DNA of 24,343 bases, from contig CAJMAO010000015.1 of the NCBI GenBank assembly GCA_905211345.1, positions 1 to 24,343 on the forward strand, in the 5' to 3' direction. How positions within the stretch are numbered: position 1 is the first letter of the stretch; each line of letters starts with the position of its first letter. Positions 13,811-20,977 of this stretch are shown here, piece after piece. The notes under the pieces were generated by a model. The model did not search any database and was not told where the DNA came from. It saw only the letters and a list, made by a program, of their open reading frames with translations. The stretch comes from an uncultured Prevotella sp. GTDB taxonomy: Bacteria > Bacteroidota > Bacteroidia > Bacteroidales > Bacteroidaceae. Position numbers and translations under genes: made by a program.

Positions 13811-15252
13811 CTTATTACGTCTACGGTGTCTCCGTGCACTAGCAGCACTTTGTTAAATCCTGCGGCCTTCATCTCGCGCATCAGGCTGTCGGTCTTTTCG
13901 GTCTCGTTTTCCTTTATGGTGACTGGATAAAGGTACGCGGGCCATTCGTAACCGGTCTCTTTCATTATTGAAAATCCCCACCCGAAGGCATCGTAAGGTA
14001 TTACGCAGAATGACGAGTATCTTGTCTCGCCCTTGTCGATGGTTATCACTCCTAGCTTGTCGACGTGTCGTCCTAGCTTGCGTATGGCTTCTTCGGCCAT
14101 GCGCTTGCCGGTCAGTCCCGATTCGTATGACTTCTGCCAGTGGTGCCAGTCGATGTAGGCAACGTCGGCGAGGAACATTATGAACAGCGCGGTGAGCGTC
14201 TTGCGGTTTGCCGCGCGGTCGGCAAGATAGCCAGCCATTAGCGCCGCCATGCCGAGTGCGGCGTAGGGGTGCATGGCTGAGAAAAGCGTTACGAGATGTG
14301 GCGCGGCGGCCATCAGTACGGCCAGCGCAAGTCCGAGAAACCGGCGCGTGGCCATGTTTTTTGGCCGTGAGAAGAAAAGGTAGAGCATGAACGGCGCGCC
14401 GAGGGCCAGCGTTACGGCCACGGTGACGAGGTTGCGGTTGGGCGCGTGCCACAGGCAGATGTAGTCGAGCGGTATCCACGTCATGCCTACGAACACGCCT
14501 ATGTTTTTCAGCTTGCGCGAGAGAGTGTTGTTGAAATATGCTTCGTTGATGTAAACGTTCTCATTGATGAGCGCGTTTCTCGCTATGAAATATGCCAAAA
14601 TAACCAATAACGCCCACGCCGTGTCCTTCATGGCCTGCCTTACGGTGGTTTTGTTTGTCGTCCATGCGAGTACCTGCGGTATGAAGAAGAACATTATGCA
14701 GTTTTCCTTGGCGAACGTGCCGATGAGGGCGAAGGCGAGCCACAGCGGCAGTCTCCACCGGCCTTTCATCTCTATATAGACCAAAGTGGCGGCCAGTCCC
14801 CACATTTGGGAGTAGGCTTGGTTGAGCGAGTCGATGCCGAGCACTGTGCCGAGCATGGCGGGCGAGGCGAAGAAGAATATCGTGGCAATGTTGCGTCCTA
14901 ACGTGTTGAAGCCGAACAAGCCGGCGAGGCGGTATATGATGAACGTGCTTACGAGGTGGGCCAAGTACACTACGACGTGGTTGAGCGTAGGGAATAGTCC
15001 CGGCGCGAGGCTCAAAATGTAGCCGAAAAGCGCATCCCACGGCCGCCACCAGCTGAAATTCGGCATCAGCCTATTGATGAAATCGTCGCCGAAATCATAG
15101 TTCGGAGTGGTGAAATATGTCCAATCGTCAAACGTCGGAAGCAGAAGTATTATCGCGTATAGGAGGAAAGGCGACGCCATGACGATGTATGTCAGCGGGT
15201 TGCGCGCCAGCTTTCCTAACAGCTTGTTACGGTCTAAGTTATCTTGAAGCAT
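13807..15252 (-). CDS. Polytopic membrane protein, GT-C glycosyltransferase-like
   Basis: I do not recognise the exact family. The 481-residue protein has a short basic N-terminus, a first membrane helix (about 19-39) and then an outward loop with FDDWTYF (46-52). An acidic pair in that loop is a hallmark of GT-C fold transferases that use polyprenyl-linked sugars. Roughly ten more membrane helices follow. The last 100 or so residues are soluble and include a LGVITIDKGETRYSSF strand. The start at 15252 lies 40 bp after the porZ stop codon, in a gap filled with heptamer repeats. The gene overlaps the downstream acyltransferase by ATGA. Taken with its neighbours it most likely adds a sugar to a surface glycan on the periplasmic face, but it could also be a polymerase or an O-antigen-like membrane protein. 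Confidence 0.6.
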   Translation of the reverse strand: MLQDNLDRNKLLGKLARNPLTYIVMASPFLLYAIILLLPTFDDWTYFTTPNYDFGDDFINRLMPNFSWWRPWDALFGYILSLAPGLFPTLNHVVVYLAHLVSTFIIYRLAGLFGFNTLGRNIATIFFFASPAMLGTVLGIDSLNQAYSQMWGLAATLVYIEMKGRWRLPLWLAFALIGTFAKENCIMFFFIPQVLAWTTNKTTVRQAMKDTAWALLVILAYFIARNALINENVYINEAYFNNTLSRKLKNIGVFVGMTWIPLDYICLWHAPNRNLVTVAVTLALGAPFMLYLFFSRPKNMATRRFLGLALAVLMAAAPHLVTLFSAMHPYAALGMAALMAGYLADRAANRKTLTALFIMFLADVAYIDWHHWQKSYESGLTGKRMAEEAIRKLGRHVDKLGVITIDKGETRYSSFCVIPYDAFGWGFSIMKETGYEWPAYLYPVTIKENETEKTDSLMREMKAAGFNKVLLVHGDTVDVIR

Positions 15253-15261
15253 ACGTCAAGG

Positions 15262-15298
15262 CACTTTTTCTTAACTCTTAATTCTTAACTCTTAATTT
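15262..15298. repeat. Tandem heptamer repeat between porZ and the GT-C-like gene
   Basis: TTAACTC/TTAATTC units repeat across the whole gap. Read on the minus strand the repeat begins with the porZ stop codon TAA (15292-15294) and continues as TAAGAGTTAAGAATTAAGAG. Only one arm of the palindrome seen at 11610 and 5991 is present. Confidence 0.75.
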
Positions 15299-17307
15299 AC
15301 CACCGCTATCTTGCACACCGTGCCCTTGTCGCCCGACGACGTGGCCGTATGCACCATGTACACTCCGGAGGCCACGCGGCGGCCTTCAAGATCGCAGCCG
15401 TCCCACGTGAACGAGCCGCCCGTTGACCGCCCCTCGGCCACTAGCGTGCCGTTGGCGGTGGTTATCTTGACATCGGCGTCGAACGTAAGGCCGACTATGG
15501 TAATAGGTCCCGAGTAGTCGGGGCGCACGGGGTTGGGGTATGCGTAGACGTTGTCCTTTGTCATTTCCGTTGCAGGCGCGGTGGCGTCGCCCATGTAAGA
15601 GCAAAGTCCCTTGTCGGTGCCGAAGAAAACCTCGCCCGTAATTCCGTTAATGGCTATCGACTGTATGTTGTCAGACAGCAGCGGAGTGTCTGCCGCCGTG
15701 AAATGCTCCACTTGCTCAAGGTTGTCGCGGCTGATGAGATATACGCCGTTGCCGTTGGTGCCCATCCACTTGCGCCCCGCCCCGTCGATGGCCATCGAGG
15801 TGATGTCGATGCCCGTTAGCAGGTAGTCACCGTAGTTGGTGCCGTCGTTGCGCGGCACGATGAACTGCGTGAACACGGGGTTTTCGCTGGTTATGTCGGC
15901 TGCCGAAAGTATCAGCGGCCCTACGCTTGTGCCCACCCAGATGTCGCCGTCGGTGTCTTCGGCTATGCATCTTACCTGTTTTATGCCCAGCTCGGTGCCG
16001 TTTTGGTTGGTTATTGGGATGAATGATGCCAGCGCGTCGGTTGACGGCTGGTAGGCGTAGAACGACGGCGTGAACCAGTTGTTGTTGACGAACCACACGA
16101 GGCCGCGGCTGTCTGTCATCATGTCTTCCATCATGGCGAGGCTTTTCATCCACGGTTGGCCCATGTATGTACTTTCCAGTTTCATCAGGCCGCTTTGTTT
16201 GTGGGATACGAATTGGCCGTCTTTCGTAAGCTCGATTATCGACTGCGTGGGAGCCGAGCTGTTAAGCAGCCACAGGTTGCTGCCGCTGTCGTACATCACG
16301 CCCGTAACCATCTGGTATTCAACGCTTGTGCCGTTGTATATCTCGATGGGGCTGTTCTGGTAGCCGTAGTAGTTGGCGAAGCGTCCGCCACGGAACTCGT
16401 ACAGGCCGTTGCGCGCCCCGGCGGCTATGTGGGTGGTGTCGTTTGGGTCGATGTCAAGGCAGTATATGTTCTGGTATATCACGCCTGTCTGCTCACCGAT
16501 GCCGTCTTCCTGGTATATGTTCCATTCTCCGTTGTCAAGTATCTGTATGGTTCCGGGCACGTCGACAATCTGTCCTCCTCCGCATGTGTAAAGCCGTCCG
16601 TGGGCGAATTTCATGAACCCGAACCAGTTGCGGCGCGGCCCTCCGGGATTGAGCGTCTGGGCCTTGGCCAGCAGTTCGGGGTCAACGGTCTTCTGACGGG
16701 CCGTATATGGCGCGGTGAAAGACCATGAAGCGGGGTCTAAAAGGTTGTCTTCCAAAGGTGCCGAATAAGTGCCGTTGGTGCTCGAGGCGGCGTAGATGCG
16801 GCCGCCGTCGATGTAAACATAGTCCACGCGGAAGCCCAGGTTGTAAGTCTCGGTCACTTCGGCCTCGGCCATGTTTATGTTCACCACGCCGAAGCCTGTC
16901 GACAGGTAAGCGTGGCTGTCGATTATGTCGATGCCGTAAATGGTCTTGTCGGCCGTGGTGGTATAGTTGTAGTAGTCGGGCATGTTGGTAACCGTGCCGT
17001 CGCGGCCTACAAGGTCGATGTTGCCGCTTTCGTATACGGCCATGAGGCGCGCGGCGTCTTGGCACCAAGCTATGAGCTGTATGCCGCAGTCTGACAGGCC
17101 GTTGGTCTTGTCGTAGGTGGTGATGCTTTCGTCGGCCGTGTCGTATGAGTAAAGTCCTTCTGAAGCCAGTACGAAAAGTGTGCCGCCGGCCTGCTGCACG
17201 TCGGTTATCTCGCTGTATGCCAGATAGTTGCGCCATGTGCCTGTTCCGCCGGCCTGCGTCGTGAGCGCCGCCGTTAAAAACATGGCTGACAAGATGAGGT
17301 GTTTCAT
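15292..17307 (-). CDS. porZ: PorZ-like type IX secretion protein (beta-propeller with C-terminal sorting domain)
   Basis: PorZ is a surface component of the type IX secretion attachment complex in Bacteroidota; in Porphyromonas it binds A-LPS and delivers it to the sortase PorU. The 671-residue protein has a signal peptide (1-19, cleavage near TQA-GG). It then opens with GTWRNYLAYSEITDVQQ, the start of the two-component-regulator-type propeller. Blade repeats follow, such as LFVLASEGLYSYD, DIWVGTSVGPLILS, KWMGTNGNGVYLIS and VFFGTDKGLCSY. After residue 585 comes a C-terminal domain beginning YAYPNPVRPDYSGPITI, with GVYMVHTAT near the end, the type A Por secretion tail. The start codon overlaps the upstream glycosyltransferase stop by ATGA. 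It is shorter than the P. gingivalis protein. The name rests on layout, not on a database search. Confidence 0.78.
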   Translation of the reverse strand: MKHLILSAMFLTAALTTQAGGTGTWRNYLAYSEITDVQQAGGTLFVLASEGLYSYDTADESITTYDKTNGLSDCGIQLIAWCQDAARLMAVYESGNIDLVGRDGTVTNMPDYYNYTTTADKTIYGIDIIDSHAYLSTGFGVVNINMAEAEVTETYNLGFRVDYVYIDGGRIYAASSTNGTYSAPLEDNLLDPASWSFTAPYTARQKTVDPELLAKAQTLNPGGPRRNWFGFMKFAHGRLYTCGGGQIVDVPGTIQILDNGEWNIYQEDGIGEQTGVIYQNIYCLDIDPNDTTHIAAGARNGLYEFRGGRFANYYGYQNSPIEIYNGTSVEYQMVTGVMYDSGSNLWLLNSSAPTQSIIELTKDGQFVSHKQSGLMKLESTYMGQPWMKSLAMMEDMMTDSRGLVWFVNNNWFTPSFYAYQPSTDALASFIPITNQNGTELGIKQVRCIAEDTDGDIWVGTSVGPLILSAADITSENPVFTQFIVPRNDGTNYGDYLLTGIDITSMAIDGAGRKWMGTNGNGVYLISRDNLEQVEHFTAADTPLLSDNIQSIAINGITGEVFFGTDKGLCSYMGDATAPATEMTKDNVYAYPNPVRPDYSGPITIVGLTFDADVKITTANGTLVAEGRSTGGSFTWDGCDLEGRRVASGVYMVHTATSSGDKGTVCKIAVVN

Positions 17308-18239
17308 GCGTCGGGATGTGATGTTTTGGGGCGTGTTTTACGGTATTTTATCGTGCAAAACATGCCGAGTTTGTATATATTAAACAATAAAACGCTGGGT
17401 TTATTGCCTGTAAGATTGCTTTTTAAGCGGTTTGAGAATATTTTGTAAAACAGCCTTACGGCAGGTGTAAGGCGCAGTCGCTCAAGACGTTCGGTAAGTT
17501 TTATGATGTTCGAGAAGTCGCGCAGCTCGTTTTCAAGTTCGCACAGCATGGCTACGCTTTCTTCCGTCTTGGCCATGAAGTCGGCGTTGGTCTCGAAGTC
17601 TTCAAACGTCACGGGGTTGTCGATGTGGGTTATCCGTATGCCCAAAAGCTCGAGCGTCTTGCCGAACAGCAGGTCTTCGTGCCCGTAGCGCGTTATGCGT
17701 TCGTCGAGCGGATGGGCCAGCATCACGGCGCGCCTTATGGCGAAATTTGATATGTGGAACTTGTCATACTGGCTTCGGCGGCGTTCTGTGGCCGAGTTGT
17801 TGCGGCTCGCGCTTTTCTCGTATTTGTACCTCAGGTTGCCCCGCAGCAGGGTTTCGTCGCCTCTTATTTCGTACCCCCCGTATATGGCCCCTTCGGTTTC
17901 GGTGTTTATGTAGTTGTCAATCAGTTTGCCGTTGTGCAGGGTCATGTCGCTGTCAATGAACAGCAGCCACTCGCAGCGGGCTTCGCGGGCAAGGAAGTTG
18001 CGTATGGCCGCGCGTCCTGTGTTTTTCTTCCTTATTATGTACCGGCACCGGGGCAGGCTGTCGATGGCTTTGTTCCGCTCTACGGCCGACGTGTCTGTTG
18101 AGCCGTCGTCGCCTACGATTATTTCATAGTCAAGCCCCGTTTTGCGGGCCGCCGCCTCTGCCTGCCTTTGCAGCGCGGCCACGAGTTCAGCGCAGCAGTT
18201 ATTGTAGCTGGGCAGGAGTATCGACAGCTCGTTTATCAT
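17304..18239 (-). CDS. GT2 family glycosyltransferase
   Basis: This 311-residue GT-A fold transferase has LSILLPSYNN (5-14), the nucleotide contact IIVGDDGSTDTS (40-51) and FIDSDMTL (94-101), with D96-x-D98 as the metal-binding DxD. It also has the acceptor-side HISNFAIRR and RITRYGHEDLLFG motif (about 199-211; the ED/GHED of the catalytic base region). The C-terminal 80 residues are basic and may lie on the membrane. It overlaps rdgB upstream (18236-18239) and porZ downstream (17304-17307), each by ATGA, so it is translated with both. Presence directly in front of porZ suggests a role in A-LPS or surface glycan assembly, but the sugar is unknown. Confidence 0.88.
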   Translation of the reverse strand: MINELSILLPSYNNCCAELVAALQRQAEAAARKTGLDYEIIVGDDGSTDTSAVERNKAIDSLPRCRYIIRKKNTGRAAIRNFLAREARCEWLLFIDSDMTLHNGKLIDNYINTETEGAIYGGYEIRGDETLLRGNLRYKYEKSASRNNSATERRRSQYDKFHISNFAIRRAVMLAHPLDERITRYGHEDLLFGKTLELLGIRITHIDNPVTFEDFETNADFMAKTEESVAMLCELENELRDFSNIIKLTERLERLRLTPAVRLFYKIFSNRLKSNLTGNKPSVLLFNIYKLGMFCTIKYRKTRPKTSHPDA

Positions 18240-18841
18240 TCCGTCACGCCTTTAAGGTATTCCACGAGCTTCGCCACGGCCCGTGCGCGGTGTGAAATTT
18301 TGTTTTTCACCTCGTGGCCCAGTTCGGCGAAGGTCTCCGTGTAGCCGTCGGGGCGGAATATTGGGTCGTAGCCGAAGCCTTCCCCTCCCCTTCTGTCCTT
18401 GGTTATGCTGCCCGTTACCACGCCCTCGAACAGCCGCGGCGTGCCACCTTCCTCTTTGAGTATCAGGGCGATGGCCGTGCGGAACTGTGCCGTGCGGTCG
18501 TCCTTGCCGTAGAGTTCGGCCAAGAGCTTGGCCATGTTGGCCTCGCTGTCGTGACCTTCGCCGCCGGCGTAGCGCGCCGAGTATACGCCGGGGGCGCCGC
18601 CTAGGGCGCTTACTTCGAGTCCGGTGTCGTCGGCGAAGCAGCTCATGCCGTAGTTGTCGTAAACGTATTGCGCCTTTTGCAGGGCGTTGCCTTCAATGGT
18701 GGGGGCTGTTTCGGGTATGTCGGCGTGGCAGTTGATGTCGCCGAGCGACAGCACGTTGATGCCTGTGCCGGCGAGCATCTCGCGTATCTCGGCCAGCTTG
18801 TTCTTATTGTTCGTGGCGAAAACTATCTTTTTATAATTCAT
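18236..18841 (-). CDS. rdgB: Non-canonical purine NTP pyrophosphatase (RdgB/HAM1)
   Basis: This enzyme hydrolyses ITP, dITP and XTP to the monophosphates, keeping deaminated purines out of DNA and RNA. The 201-residue protein has every family motif: VFATNNKNKLAEIREML (7-23), TIEGNALQKAQ (48-58), CFADDTGLEVSALGGAPGVY (69-88, with the catalytic ADDTGLEV) and SARYAG. The later motifs are GEGFGYDPIF and SHRARAV near the C-terminus. The ATG at 18841 sits in a tandem AATTATG repeat that reaches into the first codons. It overlaps the downstream glycosyltransferase by ATGA and probably starts the porZ operon. Confidence 0.96.
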   Translation of the reverse strand: MNYKKIVFATNNKNKLAEIREMLAGTGINVLSLGDINCHADIPETAPTIEGNALQKAQYVYDNYGMSCFADDTGLEVSALGGAPGVYSARYAGGEGHDSEANMAKLLAELYGKDDRTAQFRTAIALILKEEGGTPRLFEGVVTGSITKDRRGGEGFGYDPIFRPDGYTETFAELGHEVKNKISHRARAVAKLVEYLKGVTE

Positions 18842-18866
18842 AATTCATAATTCACAATTCATAATT
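18834..18866. repeat. Tandem AATTCAT heptamers over the rdgB start codon
   Basis: Four to five units of AATTCAT (one is AATTCAC) run from the first codons of rdgB (ATG AAT TAT) into the gap. On the minus strand they read AATTATG, so each unit carries an ATG. The unit at the gene border supplies the start codon. Confidence 0.75.
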
Positions 18867-18871
18867 GGGTT

Positions 18872-18930
18872 GTGGGAGTGCCGTGAGTTCCGGGATGACT
18901 GGGAAAGCCGTGAGTACCGGGGTAATGGAT
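18872..18930. repeat. Imperfect direct repeat between yitT and rdgB
   Basis: GTGCCGTGAGTTCCGGGATG and AAGCCGTGAGTACCGGGGTA are two diverged copies about 30 bp apart, each followed by a similar A/T-ending tail (ACTGGGAA and ATGGATTT). The function is unknown. Confidence 0.5.
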
Positions 18931-18931
18931 T

Positions 18932-18960
18932 TTTCACTTTTCACTTTTCACTTTTCATTT
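18932..18960. repeat. Tandem CACTTTT heptamers over the yitT stop codon
   Basis: Three to four CACTTTT units lie here. On the minus strand they read AAAAGTG and supply the last codons (MKSEK) and the stop TGA (18941-18943) of the YitT gene. Confidence 0.75.
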
Positions 18961-19870
18961 TCTTAGGCACTTTCACCTTGATTTGGTCGAAGCCTTCACC
19001 GTAAACTCCGATTACGGAGCTTTGGCTTACGAAGGCGTTGGGGTCTATCGACTTGATGAGGCGGAATATCGTTACGCTCTCGCGCCTTTTTGCCAGCAGG
19101 CAGACTACTTTCGTGGGCTTGCCGCTGTACCATCCGTGGCCGTCGAGTATGGTGAGGCTGTGGTCGGTGGTCTTGGCTATGGCGTTGGCTATTTCCTGAT
19201 ATTTCTTTGAGAAGATGAAAAACTGCACCGACTGGCGTTGCAGGTTCATCACGTAGTCGAGCATGGAGCACTCGATGAACATCGTGCAGAAGCCGAACAC
19301 CACTTTCTTGAAACGCATCTCTATAGGTCCGAACGTGTCGATGAACAGACAGCTGCCGATGATGCATATATCGATAAGCAGGATTACGCGGCCGAGCGAT
19401 ATGTTGCGGTACTTGTTCACCGAGGCGGCTATGATGTCGGTGCCGCCCGTTGAGCCGTTGTTAAGGAACACCACGGCCAGCGCCGTGCCCGTCATCATAC
19501 AGCCTATGACGAGCGACATGAAGTCGTTGCCCTCGCCCAGCAGCTTGTAGAACGTACCGTCGGGCTGCATCACCACGTCTTGCGCCACCTCCAAGAGGAA
19601 CGTCAGCATGAACGTGGCGTAGATGGTCTTCATCAGGAAGCGCCAGCCGAGTATCTTCAGTGCGGCCACTATGAGCACGGCGTTGATGATGAAGAATGTG
19701 TACTGCACGGGAAACTTCGTGGCGTAGAACACCACGGCGCCGATACCGGCTATGCCTCCCGTCACTATCTCGTAAGGCAGGATGAACACCGTGAAGGCGA
19801 ATGTGTACAGCATCAGGCCGAGCGTGATGTTCACGTAGTCTTTCAGCTCGTTTCTTATTGTTTGGTTCAT
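18941..19870 (-). CDS. YitT family membrane protein (DUF2179-type)
   Basis: The 309-residue protein has the YitT layout. It starts with a cytoplasmic MNQTIRNELKDYVNITLG, then five or so membrane helices between about 13 and 190. These include FTVFILPYEIVTGGIAGIGA (26-45), the family's conserved glycine-rich first segment, and NNGSTGGTDIIAASV (137-151). A soluble C-terminal DUF2179 domain follows from about 225 (SLTILDGHGWYSGKPTKVVC). The family's transport or sensing role is unknown. The last five residues and stop codon are made by tandem repeats, so the C-terminus may be variable. It sits between leuS and rdgB on the same strand, with a GC-rich palindrome separating it from leuS. Confidence 0.9.
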   Translation of the reverse strand: MNQTIRNELKDYVNITLGLMLYTFAFTVFILPYEIVTGGIAGIGAVVFYATKFPVQYTFFIINAVLIVAALKILGWRFLMKTIYATFMLTFLLEVAQDVVMQPDGTFYKLLGEGNDFMSLVIGCMMTGTALAVVFLNNGSTGGTDIIAASVNKYRNISLGRVILLIDICIIGSCLFIDTFGPIEMRFKKVVFGFCTMFIECSMLDYVMNLQRQSVQFFIFSKKYQEIANAIAKTTDHSLTILDGHGWYSGKPTKVVCLLAKRRESVTIFRLIKSIDPNAFVSQSSVIGVYGEGFDQIKVKVPKKMKSEK

Positions 19871-19880
19871 GGCATGATGG

Positions 19881-20000
19881 AAGCCCCCCTCAAACTCCCC
19901 CGAGGGGGAGCTTAAAGCCCCGCCAACCTCCCATGGGAGGCTTTTGATTTGCTTTGGTGGCTATCGAAGCTCCCCCTCGGGGGGAGTTTGAGGGGGACTT
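19881..20000. repeat. GC-rich palindromic element A, between leuS and yitT
   Basis: The arms 19881-19913 and 19966-20000 are near-complementary (left begins AAGCCCCCCTCAAACTCCCC; right ends AGTTTGAGGGGGACTT). Each arm also folds on itself (CTCCCCCGAGGGGGAG). The 52-base centre contains a further perfect 14-bp palindrome, CCTCCCATGGGAGG, at 19927-19940. The same arm sequence is found in elements B and C inside leuS. A T-rich tract lies between the right arm and the leuS stop codon, but leuS transcription meets the T tract first, so it is not a standard terminator for leuS. Confidence 0.85.
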
Positions 20001-20017
20001 TGGGGCTTTTTGTTTTT

Positions 20018-20824
20018 TTATTTTATCACTATGTTCACGATCTTCTTGGGCACGATGATTACCTTTACCACCTTCTTGTCGCCGATGTACTTGGCCGAGC
20101 GTTCGTCGGCCATCACCGCGTCTTCAATCGTCTTGTTGTCAGCGTCGGCGGCGAACTGCATCTGGAAGCGCGCCTTGCCGTTGAACGACACGGTCATCTG
20201 CACGGTCGATTCTACGAGGTACTTCTCGTCGAACGCGGGCCACTGTGCGTCGCACACTGTGCCGTCGTTGCCCAGCCTGTGCCACAGTTCTTCGGCGATG
20301 TGTGGCGCGAAGGGGGCTATGAGCTTCACAAGGTCGGTCAGCACGCGGCGGTTGCGGCACTTCATCTGCGCCATCTCGCCCACGCATATCATGAAAGCGG
20401 CCACCGACGTGTTGTAGCTGAAGGCCTCGATGTCCTGCGTCACCTTCTTTATCAGCTTGTGCAGGCTTTTCAGCTCGTCGGCCGTCGGCTCGCCGTCTGA
20501 CAGCTCCTTCATGCCGTCCTTGTCGGCGTAGAGCGCCCAGAACTTCTTGAGGAAGCGGTGGCAGCCGTCAATGCCGTTGGTGTCCCACGGCTTGCTCTGC
20601 TCCACCGGGCCGAGGAACATCTCGTACAGGCGCAGCGTGTCGGCACCGTATTTCTCTACGATCATGTCGGGGTTGACGACGTTGTACATCGACTTCGACA
20701 TCTTCTCTATCGCCCAGCCGCACACGTACTTGCCGTCCTCGAGGATGAACTCGGCGTTCTCATATTCGGGGCGCCATGCCTTGAAGGCGTCAATGTCGAG
20801 CACGTCGCCGTGCACTATGTTCAC
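20018..20824 (-). CDS. leuS: Leucyl-tRNA synthetase, C-terminal part (KMSKS and anticodon domains)
   Basis: This is the end of the leuS gene that begins at 23018, read in a different frame from the first part. It contains the class I KMSKS loop (AIEKMSKSMYN, about residues 38-48), the helical anticodon-binding domain and the small C-terminal domain ending KVIIVPKKIVNIVIK. The nominal start at 20824 is a GTG that is really an internal valine codon. Family-like sequence continues upstream in this frame as LFVSFGLKDKYDTTPIHVDV, then reads without a stop through GC-rich element B. There is thus no sign of an independent start. It is part of one gene whose frame is broken only at the C/G homopolymer around 20940-20963. 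Confidence 0.85.
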   Translation of the reverse strand: MNIVHGDVLDIDAFKAWRPEYENAEFILEDGKYVCGWAIEKMSKSMYNVVNPDMIVEKYGADTLRLYEMFLGPVEQSKPWDTNGIDGCHRFLKKFWALYADKDGMKELSDGEPTADELKSLHKLIKKVTQDIEAFSYNTSVAAFMICVGEMAQMKCRNRRVLTDLVKLIAPFAPHIAEELWHRLGNDGTVCDAQWPAFDEKYLVESTVQMTVSFNGKARFQMQFAADADNKTIEDAVMADERSAKYIGDKKVVKVIIVPKKIVNIVIK

Positions 20825-20879
20825 GTCAACATGGATTGGCGTGGTGTCGTACTTGTCTTTTAAGCCGAAGGAGACGAAC

Positions 20880-20977
20880 AGCCCCCCCTCATTCCCCCCG
20901 AGGGGGGATGACTGGTCGCCGTCGTTGCCATCCTGGCTTCCCCCCCCGGGGGGGGGGGGGGGGAGTGAGGGGGGGCT
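20880..20977. repeat. GC-rich palindromic element B, inside leuS, with a C8/G16 homopolymer
   Basis: The left arm begins AGCCCCCCCTCATTCCCCCC at 20880 and the right arm ends GGGAGTGAGGGGGGGCT at 20977. The self-complementary core of the right arm has expanded to 8 C followed by 16 G (20940-20963). The element lies between codons for NFVYRVNK and LFVSFGLK of LeuRS. The two leuS reading frames meet here. Confidence 0.8.

Noticed and set aside
19881..20000. Ordinary rho-independent terminator for leuS
   Set aside because: The stem is far longer than needed, the T-rich tract is on the leuS side and comes before the stem in leuS transcription, and the same sequence occurs inside the leuS gene.
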